From Clostridium thailandense (GTDB taxonomy: Bacteria; Bacillota; Clostridia; Clostridiales; Clostridiaceae): a stretch of DNA of 64,000 nucleotides. The notes beneath the pieces are model-generated. The model worked only from the letters and a program-made list of their open reading frames with translations, ran no database searches and was not told the origin of the DNA. The DNA is taken from assembly GCF_019207025.1 (NCBI RefSeq), contig NZ_JAEEGC010000007.1, positions 62,001 to 126,000 on the forward strand, written 5' to 3'. This document shows positions 8,840 to 17,050 of the stretch, one piece after another. Both the position numbers and the translations under genes were made by a program. Position 1 is the first letter of the stretch. Each line of letters starts with the position of its first letter.

Positions 8840-10594
8840 ATGCAAAAAACTAAAATGATTTTTACAATTGGACCTGCAAGTGACAATGAGGAAATCTTAT
8901 CAAAACTTATTGAAGCTGGAATGAGTTGCTCAAGACACAACTTTTCTCATGGTGACCATGCAGAACATGGAGAGAGAATAAAATTAGTAAAAAAATTAAG
9001 AGAGAAATACAACAAACCAATAGGAATAATACTTGATACAAAAGGACCAGAAATAAGAACTGGATATTTTCCAGAAAAGGTTGAATTAATCGAAGGAACA
9101 AAATTTACTATAGTTTGTGGAGAAGATGTAGAAGGGGATGCTACAAAATGTAATTTAAGCTATCGCGAACTATATAAGGACGTTATTCCAGGAAATATGA
9201 TATTAATGGCAGATGGACTAATTGGCCTTGAAGTACAAGAGGTAGTTGGAACTGATATACATTGTATGGTAAAAAATAGTGGGATGATAAGCACTAAGAA
9301 GAATGCTAATGTACCTAATGTAAAAACAAATCTTCCTGCTTTTACAGAACAAGATGTTCAGGATTTAAAGTTTGGTTGTGAAGTTGGTGTTGACTATGTG
9401 GCAGCATCTTTTATAAGAAAGGCTGCTGACGTATTAGCTGTAAGAAAGTTATTGGAACAATTTGGTGGACAGGATATACAGATAATATCAAAGATAGAAA
9501 ATCAAGAAGGCGTTGACAATATTGATGAAATAATAAAATTTTCAGATGGAATAATGGTTGCTAGAGGAGATATGGGATCAGAAATTCCTATAGAGAAGGT
9601 TCCATTAATTCAAAAGATGATGATAGAAAAGTGTAATAAAGCTGGTAAGTTTGTTGTAACAGCTACACAAATGTTGGATTCAATGGAAAGAAACCCAAGA
9701 CCAACAAGAGCAGAAGCTTCAGACGTAGCTAATGCTATTTTAGATGGCACTGATGCTGTAATGTTAAGTGGAGAATCAGCAAACGGAAAGTGGCCAGTAG
9801 AGGCTGCTCAAACTATGTCAAGAATAGCTATGGAAGCTGAGTCTAGAATAAATTATGAAGAACTATTAAACAAAAAAAGAGAAGCGCATACTTATAATGT
9901 AGCAAATGCTATAAGTTTAGCTACATGTGCAACTGCATCTGGATTAAATTCATCAGCAATTATTACAGCAACTCAAAGCGGACACACTGCGAAAGTTGTA
10001 TCAAAGTATAGACCAGGATGTCCAATAATTGCTGTAACTCCAAGTGACAAGGTTGCTAGAAAGTTAGCTCTTAACTGGGGAGTATTTCCAATACTTACAG
10101 AAAAGGTTGAGTCTACAGACGAATTAATTGCAAAATCCGTTGAGATTTCATTGAAAACAGGATATGTTAAAAAAGGAGATCTAGTTGTAATAGCAGCTGG
10201 AATACCTGTAAGTTATTCGGGAACTACTAATATGCTTAAAGTTCATATAGTTGGAGACATATTAGTTCAAGGAAGAGGAGCAGGTAATAAGCCAGGATAT
10301 GGTACTGTAAAAATAGTTAAAAATGTAAAAGAAGCGGATGAAAATCTAGATAAAGGTGATATTCTTGTTGTAAGAAGCTTAGATAGAGAGTATCTTTCAG
10401 TCTTAGATAGAGTTGGCGGAGTTATAGCAGAAGAAGGTGGATTAACATCTCATCTTGCTATAGAGTGTATATCAAATGAAATTCCTATCATATGTGGAGC
10501 AGGTGGTGCTACTGAAATATTAAAAACAGGTGCATTTGTAACAATGGATGTTACAAGAGGAATTGTTTATAATGGAAGAACAAATATAATGTAA
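8840..10594 (+). CDS. pyk: Pyruvate kinase with C-terminal phosphohistidine domain
   Basis: Pyruvate kinase transfers phosphate from phosphoenolpyruvate to ADP, giving pyruvate and ATP. It is 584 residues, about 110 longer than the minimal enzyme, because it carries the extra C-terminal PEP-utilising mobile domain found in Bacillus and clostridial forms (EEGGLTSHLAIECISNEIPI, with the phosphohistidine-like TSHLA). Core motifs are MIFTIGPAS, LDTKGPEIRTG, ISKIENQEGVDNIDEI, MVARGDMGSEIP and ATQMLDSMERNPRPTRAEASDVANA. The ribosome site is AAGGAGAG. Confidence 0.97.
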   Translation: MQKTKMIFTIGPASDNEEILSKLIEAGMSCSRHNFSHGDHAEHGERIKLVKKLREKYNKPIGIILDTKGPEIRTGYFPEKVELIEGTKFTIVCGEDVEGDATKCNLSYRELYKDVIPGNMILMADGLIGLEVQEVVGTDIHCMVKNSGMISTKKNANVPNVKTNLPAFTEQDVQDLKFGCEVGVDYVAASFIRKAADVLAVRKLLEQFGGQDIQIISKIENQEGVDNIDEIIKFSDGIMVARGDMGSEIPIEKVPLIQKMMIEKCNKAGKFVVTATQMLDSMERNPRPTRAEASDVANAILDGTDAVMLSGESANGKWPVEAAQTMSRIAMEAESRINYEELLNKKREAHTYNVANAISLATCATASGLNSSAIITATQSGHTAKVVSKYRPGCPIIAVTPSDKVARKLALNWGVFPILTEKVESTDELIAKSVEISLKTGYVKKGDLVVIAAGIPVSYSGTTNMLKVHIVGDILVQGRGAGNKPGYGTVKIVKNVKEADENLDKGDILVVRSLDREYLSVLDRVGGVIAEEGGLTSHLAIECISNEIPIICGAGGATEILKTGAFVTMDVTRGIVYNGRTNIM

Positions 10595-10604
10595 AATAAA
10601 AATT

Positions 10605-10888
10605 GAGCTGTTACACTTAGGTGAGTACGGCCGAAAGTTGACTTATTCTCCGGGAGCTGTTTCCAAGCTTCAACATTATAAAAACTTTTGTCAATCTAAA
10701 GCTCAACATTTTGAAAATCTAAGAATCATTTATAAACTCGTACCTCAAACATATAAACGATTCTAAGATTTTCTAAAATGTTTCGCTAAGATTGACTAAA
10801 AAGTTTTTATATGTGTTTTCATCTTTGGAAACATCTTCCTGCGTATAAGTCAACTTTCTTTTGTAGTTTTTTATAAGTGTAACAGTTC
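10605..10888. repeat. 284-bp imperfect palindrome downstream of pyk
   Basis: The two ends pair over 15 bases with one mismatch (GAGCTGTTACACTTA and TAAGTGTAACAGTTC). Further complementary blocks run inward: AAAGTTGACTTAT with ATAAGTCAACTTT, TTTCCAA with TTGGAAA, GTCAATCT with AGATTGAC, and AATCTAAGAATC with GATTCTAAGATT. A T7 run follows at 10891-10897, so the RNA would be one very long hairpin ending like a terminator. It could be a palindromic mobile element (MITE-like), a structured RNA or an oversized terminator. No open reading frame is evident in it. Confidence 0.75.
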
Positions 10889-10910
10889 CCTTTTTTTACA
10901 TAATATCTAA

Positions 10911-10939
10911 TTGACAAAGTAAAGACATAAATGTAAAAT
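10911..10939 (+). promoter_or_regulatory. Sigma-A promoter of the aldo/keto reductase
   Basis: TTGACA (10911-10916), a 17-bp spacer and TAAAAT (10934-10939), about 30 bases before the coding start. Confidence 0.75.
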
Positions 10940-10969
10940 TTGCAGTGAGAAGAAGGAGGGGGACATATT

Positions 10970-11980
10970 ATGAGATATAAGGATCTTGGAAAAACAGGAC
11001 TAAAAGTTTCTGTAGTAGGTTTTGGTGGAATTCCTATGCAAAGAATAGATGATAATCAGGCTAAAGAGGTTATAATTAAAGCAGAAGAAAAAGGGATAAA
11101 TTTCATAGATACAGCAAGAGGATATTCTGTTTCAGAAGAGTATATAGGAATGGCTTTAGAAGGAAGAAGAAATAAGTGGATTATTGCGACAAAATCTATG
11201 TCTAGAGATAAAGAAAGCATGATCAGAGATGTGAATCAAAGTTTAGCCAACCTAAGAACAGAGTATATAGACCTTTATCAATTTCATAACATAAAAACTA
11301 TAGATGAGTATAATAAAGTTCTAGGCGAAGGTGGGGCTTATAGTGCTCTGCAGGAATTTAAAGATAAAGGAAAAATAAAGCATATAGGAATGACCTCTCA
11401 TAGCTTGGATATAATTAAATTAGCTATTGAAAGCGGAAAGTTTGAAACAATAATGTATCCTTACAATATAGTTGAAAATCAAGCAGAGGAGGCATTTAGA
11501 CGAGCAAAAGAATTGGAAATAGGCGTTATAGCTATGAAGCCTATAGCTGGTGGAGCATTTAGAGAAGGAACTTTGGCATTAAAATATATTTTAAAAAATG
11601 AGAATATAACTTGTGCTATACCAGGAATGGGAAAAGTAGAAGAGGTAGAAGAAAATGCAAAGGTATGTGATGTAGATACTGAGTTAACTAAAGATGAAGA
11701 AGAGCAGATAAAGTCTATAAAGGAATCTTTAGGAACAGAGTTTTGCAGAAGATGTGGTTATTGTGGACCATGTCCGCAAAATATTGACATACCTAATATA
11801 TTTATTTTCCAGGCATATAAAGAAAGATATAATTTGAGCGGATGGGCAGAAGAAAGGTATGGTTCTTTAAAAGCTACAGCTAAAGATTGTGTAGAATGTG
11901 GCGCCTGCGAGGATAAATGTCCTTATAATCTACCAATAAGAAAAATGCTTAAAAAGGCCAGAATAACCTTTAATGAATAA
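10970..11980 (+). CDS. Aldo/keto reductase with C-terminal ferredoxin domain
   Basis: A 336-residue fusion of an aldo/keto reductase TIM barrel (residues 1 to about 235) and a cysteine-rich 4Fe-4S domain. The barrel shows DTARGYSVSEEYIG (catalytic Asp/Tyr region), IDLYQFHNI and GVIAMKPIAGG. The C-terminus has CRRCGYCGPCPQNIDIPNIF and CVECGACEDKCPYNLPI, two cysteine clusters for iron-sulfur centres. The family is common in anaerobes and probably reduces carbonyl compounds using ferredoxin or NAD(P)H; no substrate is indicated. It has its own promoter and a strong AAGGAGGGGG site. Confidence 0.92.
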   Translation: MRYKDLGKTGLKVSVVGFGGIPMQRIDDNQAKEVIIKAEEKGINFIDTARGYSVSEEYIGMALEGRRNKWIIATKSMSRDKESMIRDVNQSLANLRTEYIDLYQFHNIKTIDEYNKVLGEGGAYSALQEFKDKGKIKHIGMTSHSLDIIKLAIESGKFETIMYPYNIVENQAEEAFRRAKELEIGVIAMKPIAGGAFREGTLALKYILKNENITCAIPGMGKVEEVEENAKVCDVDTELTKDEEEQIKSIKESLGTEFCRRCGYCGPCPQNIDIPNIFIFQAYKERYNLSGWAEERYGSLKATAKDCVECGACEDKCPYNLPIRKMLKKARITFNE

Positions 11981-12000
11981 TAATTATTAAGAAATTATTA

Positions 12001-12037
12001 AATTAAAAGAAAAAATTAGTATCTTTTTAATTTTTTA
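12001..12037 (+). terminator. AT-only terminator after aldo/keto reductase
   Basis: AATTAAAAGA (12001-12010) pairs with TCTTTTTAATT (12022-12032) with one bulge, followed by TTTT. The stem is weak because it is almost all A-T. Confidence 0.5.
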
Positions 12038-12161
12038 TTGAAGATTTATGTGAAAATAATGTATAATAGAAAAATATCTGGGTAAAATAATACGATGAGA
12101 AAACTAGAGACAACTGATTCTATATTGACTTTGCACCTTTTTAAAAGGTGCTATTTTTTTT
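12038..12161 (+). ncRNA. Candidate small RNA or leader before rlmD
   Basis: TTGAAG (12038-12043), an 18-bp spacer and a perfect TATAAT (12062-12067) form a promoter about 65 bases ahead of a terminator (stem 12133-12151 plus T8). The promoter and terminator would define an RNA of roughly 90 nucleotides with no reading frame. It is either an independent small RNA or an attenuator leader for rlmD, which starts about 95 bases later. This is inference from the signals only. Confidence 0.4.
12133..12159 (+). terminator. Intrinsic terminator of candidate small RNA
   Basis: GCACCTTTT and AAAAGGTGC form a 19-bp palindrome (12133-12151). The sequence continues CTA, then a T run. Confidence 0.75.
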
Positions 12162-12256
12162 CAATATGAGCTTGACCAAAGTGGTATGTTTTTATAGACA
12201 AATAAACTAGAAAAATGTAGAATGTTTAAGTAATATTTTAAATAGTAGGTGATAAT

Positions 12257-13672
12257 ATGGCTAAAGTTATTCCAATAGAAAAGAATAAAGAATATGTATT
12301 AAATATAAGCAGCATGGGGTACGAGGGAGAAGGTGTAGGAAAAATTGAAGATTTTACAATCTTTGTTCCAAATGCTTTGTTAGGTGAAAAAGTTAAGGCA
12401 AAGATTGTAAAAGTAAATAAAAATTTTGCTTTTGGAAAGCTTGTAGATATTATAGAACAATCAAGTGAAAGAGTAGAACCTGTTTGTAGTATATATAAAA
12501 GATGTGGCGGGTGTCAATTACAACATTATTCCTATAAGGAACAATTAAAATTTAAAAGAGAACGAGTGAAAGCTTGTATGGAAAGAATAGGGAAATTGAA
12601 AGTTGTTGGTATAGACTCTAACGAAAAAGATAATGCTGTAGTTGTGCATGATACTATTGGAATGGATAACCCATATAGATACAGAAATAAGGTGCAATTA
12701 CCAGTGGGTAAAAATGGCAAAGATGTAACAATAGGTTTTTATGCTGCTAGAAGTCATGAAATAATTCATATGGATACTTGTAATATACAAGATGAAATTG
12801 CAGATGAGGTAGTTAAGTTAATAAAGGCTTGGAGTGAAAAATACGCTATAGAGCCTTATAATGAAGAAGCTCATCAAGGTATTATTAGACATGTAATGAT
12901 AAGGAAAGCTTTTAAAACTGGAGAAACCATGGTGGTATTAGTAACAAAAAATTTAAATATACCTCATGTAGATAAACTAGTAAGAACAATTACAGAAAAT
13001 ATAGCAGGGATAAAAAGTATTATACAGAATATAAACGATAAAAGAACGAATGTGATCTTAGGGCAACAATGCAAAACTTTATGGGGAGAGGATACCATAA
13101 GTGATTATATAGGAGACTTTAAGTTTAACATATCAGCGCTATCATTTTTTCAAGTGAACCCAATACAAACCGAAACATTATATAGTAAAGCTTTAGAATA
13201 TGCAGATCTAACAGGAAATGAAACTGTTTTTGATGCTTATTGTGGCACTGGCACAATATCATTGTTTTTATCTCAAAGGGCAAAGAAAGTTTATGGGGTA
13301 GAAATAATTCCAGAAGCTATAGAAAATGCTATAGAGAATGCAAAACAAAATAATGTTAATAATGTAGAGTTCATTGTTGGACAATCAGAAAAAGTTATAC
13401 CAAAGCTTATAGAAAAAGGTGTAAAAGCTGATGTTGTAGTTGTAGACCCACCTAGAAAAGGCTGTGAGAGCATACTTTTAGAGGCTATAGCTAAAATGGG
13501 GCCCGAGAGGGTTGTATATGTGTCCTGTGATCCAGGAACTTTAGCAAGAGATCTGAAAATAATGGACGAATTGGGCTATAAAACTTTGGAAATTCAACCA
13601 GTAGACATGTTTCCGCAAACTGCCCATGTGGAATGTGTGGCTAAACTAGTTAAGGAAAATCAAGGGGTGTAG
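12257..13672 (+). CDS. rlmD: 23S rRNA (uracil-5-)-methyltransferase RlmD
   Basis: A 471-residue RlmD/TrmA-family methyltransferase. It makes 5-methyluridine in 23S rRNA using S-adenosylmethionine. An N-terminal TRAM domain (to about residue 65) is followed by the iron-sulfur cysteines [15 protein letters not shown] (about residues 77-91) and a Rossmann methyltransferase domain with [29 protein letters not shown] and [12 protein letters not shown] (catalytic Cys). The last residues, [18 protein letters not shown], come from an integrated element: the att core lies in this reading frame and the probable original end (QTAHVETVVKLVKK) is found at 47272-47316. The enzyme should still be full-length and active. 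Confidence 0.93.
   Translation: MAKVIPIEKNKEYVLNISSMGYEGEGVGKIEDFTIFVPNALLGEKVKAKIVKVNKNFAFGKLVDIIEQSSERVEPVCSIYKRCGGCQLQHYSYKEQLKFKRERVKACMERIGKLKVVGIDSNEKDNAVVVHDTIGMDNPYRYRNKVQLPVGKNGKDVTIGFYAARSHEIIHMDTCNIQDEIADEVVKLIKAWSEKYAIEPYNEEAHQGIIRHVMIRKAFKTGETMVVLVTKNLNIPHVDKLVRTITENIAGIKSIIQNINDKRTNVILGQQCKTLWGEDTISDYIGDFKFNISALSFFQVNPIQTETLYSKALEYADLTGNETVFDAYCGTGTISLFLSQRAKKVYGVEIIPEAIENAIENAKQNNVNNVEFIVGQSEKVIPKLIEKGVKADVVVVDPPRKGCESILLEAIAKMGPERVVYVSCDPGTLARDLKIMDELGYKTLEIQPVDMFPQTAHVECVAKLVKENQGV
13616..13641 (+). other. attL core of the integrative element
   Basis: This 26-bp stretch inside the last codons of rlmD is identical to 44727-44752, and weaker similarity continues for about 26 bp more. 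Related copies lie at 47272-47290 and 53237-53262. The integrase gene lies immediately downstream, so this is read as the left attachment site. Confidence 0.88.
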
Positions 13673-13701
13673 AGGTTATCAACACTCTAAAAATAGAGAT
13701 T

Positions 13702-13742
13702 TTCCACCATTTTTCCACCGTAATTTTATATTCGGTGGAAAA
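13702..13742. promoter_or_regulatory. Repeated TTCCACC arm sites and terminator hairpin at left end
   Basis: TTCCACC occurs at 13702-13708 and 13713-13719 and inverted at 13734-13740. TTTTCCACCG (13711-13720) pairs with CGGTGGAAAA (13733-13742), giving a hairpin between the convergent rlmD and integrase genes. The right-end copies (44539-44579, 47083-47121) carry the same paired TTCCACC motifs, as expected for integrase arm-binding sites. Confidence 0.6.
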
Positions 13743-13743
13743 A

Positions 13744-14892
13744 TTATTTTGATCCGGAAATAATAGATTCAAACCTATCAACGCTGTCTTGTTTTAATTT
13801 ATTAGTTACGTGAGAATAGGTATCCATTGTAGTTGAAATTCTACTGTGTCCCAAACGTTCTTGAATATCTTTTATATTTGCACCGGCTTCCAAAAGCATA
13901 GTTGCATGAGTATGACGGAGAGAATGAAAATTGTAAGATATTTTCAATTCATAATTGACTACACGGCTTAAATATTTTAAACTATCAGTAGTTATGGGTT
14001 CGCCATTTTCTTTAGTACAGACAAAATTACTGTCAGTGTAGAATTGTCCGTACTTTAGCTTGTTTTCAATCTGAAATTTTTTATGTTGTTTCAGTATATT
14101 AAAAAGAGTAGTACCCATTAGAATGGTTCTATTGGAATTTTTAGTTTTAGGTGTTCCAAAGACCCATTCTCTTTCTTTTTTTATAATTATTTTTTCAACA
14201 GTTATAGTTTTATTATTTAAATCTACACAGTCCCAAGTAAGCCCACAAACCTCAGCTGCTCTCATTCCTGTATTAAAGGCAATCTGCAGCGGTACATAAA
14301 AACTGCTGCCTTGAGGAAATCTATTTATTATTTTATTAAAGTCTTCTAAAGTAATTACTTTTAAATCTTCTTTATCTTTTCTAGTCTGATCATATTTAGG
14401 CATAGTTACGTAATGCATAGGGTTTTCTTTTATTAGTTGATAAGGATATACTGCCATTTTTAATGCTCCTGATAGAACTCCATAGAAACCAGATAAAGAG
14501 CTTTTACTAAAACCATTTAAGTATTTTTTATTTAGAAATTCTTGTAGGACTGCCGGGGTTAATGTTTTAAGTTTGTATATACCTAAAGCTGGCTTTATAT
14601 GCTTATTTATAATTGTTTTATAATACTGTTGGGTATTATATTTGCAATTTATAAATACATACTCCTTATACCAATAATCAAAGTAATCAGATATACTTAT
14701 ATTACTTTCATTGATAATAGAACCACAATTATCAAATTCATCTAATGCTTTTCTAAGAGCTTTTTCAGCCTCTCTTTTAGTAGCACCACCTTTCCTTTCA
14801 ATTCTTTTTCTTTTACCATCAACGGTTCCGGCATCAAAATAATAGTACCAGTTGTTACCTTTTTTTCTTACGCCGCCCTTCATAGAATGCAT
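13744..14892 (-). CDS. int: Tyrosine recombinase (element integrase)
   Basis: A 382-residue phage-type tyrosine recombinase. The N-terminal arm-binding domain (about residues 1-55, VRKKGNNWYYYFDAGTVDGK) is followed by a SAM-like core-binding domain (about 65-160) and a catalytic domain. Catalytic residues are visible: Arg in NTGMRAAEVCGLTW, His-x-x-Arg in HSLRHTHATM, His in LGHSRISTTMDTY and the nucleophilic Tyr in that segment. It lies immediately next to attL and reads toward it. It should catalyse integration at, and excision from, the rlmD 3' end. Confidence 0.95.
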   Translation of the reverse strand: MHSMKGGVRKKGNNWYYYFDAGTVDGKRKRIERKGGATKREAEKALRKALDEFDNCGSIINESNISISDYFDYWYKEYVFINCKYNTQQYYKTIINKHIKPALGIYKLKTLTPAVLQEFLNKKYLNGFSKSSLSGFYGVLSGALKMAVYPYQLIKENPMHYVTMPKYDQTRKDKEDLKVITLEDFNKIINRFPQGSSFYVPLQIAFNTGMRAAEVCGLTWDCVDLNNKTITVEKIIIKKEREWVFGTPKTKNSNRTILMGTTLFNILKQHKKFQIENKLKYGQFYTDSNFVCTKENGEPITTDSLKYLSRVVNYELKISYNFHSLRHTHATMLLEAGANIKDIQERLGHSRISTTMDTYSHVTNKLKQDSVDRFESIISGSK

Positions 14893-14962
14893 CTCCTTTA
14901 CTATTTATAATAAACAGTTATAAAATAACTGATTTTTAGCTAATAACAAATTTAGAATAAAA

Positions 14963-15538
14963 TTATTTTTTATATTTGTAACTTATAAGCTTTAACTGAT
15001 TTAAAAAGTCATTTATAAATTCAGAGGTTTCATTTAAGTTCAATTTATCTATATCTAATTCACAAAAATCTTTTATTGCTGGATGATGTAACAAAGACTG
15101 CACAACCCCTTCAGCAGTTTCTAATTTGTTGCACTGGTAAGTGCTTTGAGTTTCAGATACTGTGTCAGAGTTATCCGTTAAGCAATTCTGTATGTAATCT
15201 ATATCTGTTTCAGGATCATTTTTTATATAGTCTGCTATTTTAGATACATCCTTACCTTCTGCCTTACCTAATTGTGATTTAATAAAAACTTCAATATCTT
15301 TATTTAACTGCTCGCTGTCCTGAAAAAAGCTTATTGGAACTCCACAGGCATCTGCTATTTGTGATAAAAGCCTAAAACTTGGATACGTTCTTCCTGATTC
15401 AACATCTCCAATATAACTTTGGGATTTGTTTAAATCCGAAGCCAGCATTTTTTGAGTGTAGAGTTTATTAATTTTTTCAGATTTTAGATTTCTAGCCTTT
15501 TTTATTAAAGAGCCTAATTCTTTTTTACTTAGAACCAA
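14963..15538 (-). CDS. CI-like XRE-family repressor
   Basis: A 191-residue protein with an N-terminal XRE helix-turn-helix (about residues 8-70; TQKMLASDLNKSQSYIGDVESGRTYPS is the HTH region) and a C-terminal part rich in acidic and polar residues without a recognisable peptidase domain. It is divergently transcribed from a Cro-like gene across a region with TAACGT-type operators, the layout of a lysogeny switch. It probably represses excision and replication genes. With no LexA-like cleavage motif visible, induction may use another route. Confidence 0.85.
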   Translation of the reverse strand: MVLSKKELGSLIKKARNLKSEKINKLYTQKMLASDLNKSQSYIGDVESGRTYPSFRLLSQIADACGVPISFFQDSEQLNKDIEVFIKSQLGKAEGKDVSKIADYIKNDPETDIDYIQNCLTDNSDTVSETQSTYQCNKLETAEGVVQSLLHHPAIKDFCELDIDKLNLNETSEFINDFLNQLKLISYKYKK

Positions 15539-15579
15539 ATTACATCAATCTCCTAACAACTTAAAGTTTAGTTTTCTAT

Positions 15580-15609
15580 ATTATAACGTATCTAACGTTA
15601 TGGTGTCAA
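15580..15609 (-). promoter_or_regulatory. Repressor promoter with embedded operator
   Basis: On the minus strand TTGACA (complement of 15604-15609), an 18-bp spacer and TATAAT (complement of 15580-15585) form a consensus promoter for the repressor. The spacer holds a perfect inverted repeat TAACGT-N5-ACGTTA (15584-15600), an apparent autoregulatory operator. Confidence 0.8.
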
Positions 15610-15690
15610 TTCGTAAACGTAAATAAACGAAAAGATAAGAAAATCAAAAATAAACGTAGAAAACCATAGGAATTTAGAGTTTTTTAACAT

Positions 15691-15742
15691 TTGTCTAGTT
15701 ATCTCAAATAATGTTATAGTTTACTTAACGCAAATAACGTTT
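15691..15742 (+). promoter_or_regulatory. Rightward early promoter and second operator
   Basis: TTGTCT (15691-15696), an 18-bp spacer and TGTTATAGT (extended -10, 15712-15720) form the rightward promoter. TAACGC-N5-ACGTTT (15726-15742), a weaker version of the repressor operator, covers the expected transcription start. ACGTAA/AAACG half-sites also occur between the two promoters (15612-15658). Confidence 0.65.
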
Positions 15743-15766
15743 ACAACATGCTAGGGAGGTTTAATT

Positions 15767-15988
15767 ATGATAATGGGCAAAGTTTTAAACAATTTAAAAT
15801 GGTACAAGAAGATGGAAGTATTACGAAGGGTTAACAATTGGACACAGGAAGAAGCAGCTCAAAAGTGCAGGACAAATCAAAAGATGTACTGGAGCTGGGA
15901 GAAGGGAAAAAATTACCCAAGGAAAAGAAGTCAAACGTTAATAGCCAGTGCTTTTAATGTTAAGATTGATGATATATTTCCAGTTTAA
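15767..15988 (+). CDS. Cro-like XRE-family regulator
   Basis: A 73-residue small helix-turn-helix protein; the HTH lies in TQEEAAQKCRTNQKMYWSWE and the C-terminal SAFNVKIDDIFPV is typical of short XRE proteins. It is the first gene rightward from the divergent switch, the place of Cro in temperate elements. Starts at 15767 or 15773 are both possible after GGGAGG. Confidence 0.8.
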   Translation: MIMGKVLNNLKWYKKMEVLRRVNNWTQEEAAQKCRTNQKMYWSWEKGKNYPRKRSQTLIASAFNVKIDDIFPV

Positions 15989-16013
15989 GATATGAATTTG
16001 GGGGGAATAAATT

Positions 16014-16244
16014 ATGGAGGCTTACTTATATACTGTTGAAGAAGTAGCAGCAATATTAAAAGTAAATAAAAATGCGGTATATGACTTAATTAGAAACGGG
16101 CTTTTGACAGCTCTTAAACTTGGCAGGCTTAAAGTAACAAAGCCTACTTTATTAAGCTTTTTAAGAGAGTATAACGGTAAAGACTTATCGGATCTTGAAC
16201 ATATAAAAGAATTAACATTCCAAAATGAGACATCAACCTATTAA
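16014..16244 (+). CDS. Excisionase-like MerR-type HTH protein
   Basis: A 76-residue protein with the excisionase-family DNA-binding domain: YTVEEVAAILKVNKNAVYDL, then RNGLLTALKLGRLKVTK (helix-turn-helix and wing), then a short tail. Such proteins serve as Xis or as small regulators in integrative elements. It lies 25 bases after the Cro-like gene and 20 bases before the replication gene. Confidence 0.8.
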   Translation: MEAYLYTVEEVAAILKVNKNAVYDLIRNGLLTALKLGRLKVTKPTLLSFLREYNGKDLSDLEHIKELTFQNETSTY

Positions 16245-16264
16245 AGCTCAAAGGAAGTGATTCC

Positions 16265-17050
16265 ATGAAGTTTACTATACTAGGATATAATCAGGCTAAA
16301 TTAATGGAATTTGGGTTAGATGCAGTAGACGCAGTATTACTTAGATATTTTGTGGATTTTAAAGATAGTGGTACTATGGTTAAGGAAAATATAGAAGGAG
16401 AGCTTTATTATTGGCTTAAATATGAAGGGATAATGAAGGAACTTCCTATACTGAATTTAAAAAAGGACAGCATTTATAGAAGATTTAAAAACATGGCTAA
16501 AGTTGAAATATTAAATCACAAAACTAAAAAAAGTAAAGGTGTATATTCTTACTACAATATTGGGAGTAACTATTTAAGTTTATTATCAGATTATATTACA
16601 GTTGAGTCGGATTATAATCCGAGGGGCTCGGATTTAGATCCGTACCCATTCGGATTTAAATCCGTAACCCTTCCGGATTTAAATCCGGAACAAAAGATTA
16701 ATCTATTAAAAGATAAATCTATTAAAGATAATAATATATATGATCAAGTTATAAATTACTTAAACAAAAAAGCTGATACAAGATATAAGGCAGCAAGTAA
16801 GAAAACTAAGCAGCTTATAAAAGCAAGATTGGATGAAGATTTTGCTTTAGAGGATTTTTACAAAGTGATAGATATAAAAGTTTCTGAATGGCTAAATACA
16901 AACATGGAAAAGTATTTAAGACCGGAAACTTTATTTGGGACGAAATTTGAGGGTTACTTGAATCAGAGAAATAGAGGGGGATTAAAGAATGGAGGCAGTG
17001 AAGACGGTTCTGGAGAGGTCCAAGCAGATGGAATCGGCTTTAGTGTATAG
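16265..17050 (+). CDS. Replication initiator-like protein (phage Phg_2220_C type)
   Basis: A 261-residue protein resembling phage replication or replisome-organiser proteins. The N-terminal half (about 1-115) looks like a winged-helix domain. The C-terminal segment YDQVINYLNKKADTRYKAAS through GTKFEGYLNQRNRG (about 160-245) matches the conserved phage C-terminal domain often found next to DnaC-like loaders. A linker (about 115-145) is encoded by four palindromic iterons, so the origin is probably inside the gene, as in lambda O. The next gene is a DnaC-like ATPase, which supports an initiator/loader pair. Confidence 0.8.
   Translation: MKFTILGYNQAKLMEFGLDAVDAVLLRYFVDFKDSGTMVKENIEGELYYWLKYEGIMKELPILNLKKDSIYRRFKNMAKVEILNHKTKKSKGVYSYYNIGSNYLSLLSDYITVESDYNPRGSDLDPYPFGFKSVTLPDLNPEQKINLLKDKSIKDNNIYDQVINYLNKKADTRYKAASKKTKQLIKARLDEDFALEDFYKVIDIKVSEWLNTNMEKYLRPETLFGTKFEGYLNQRNRGGLKNGGSEDGSGEVQADGIGFSV
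16607..16690. repeat. Four palindromic iterons inside the replication gene (probable origin)
   Basis: Four 16-bp palindromes of the type TCGGATTTAAATCCGA lie at 16607-16622, 16628-16643, 16650-16665 and 16673-16688. Their starts are spaced 21, 22 and 23 bp, about two helical turns. The last extends to a perfect 20-bp palindrome (16671-16690). The layout matches initiator-binding iterons of a lambda-type internal origin. Confidence 0.85.
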
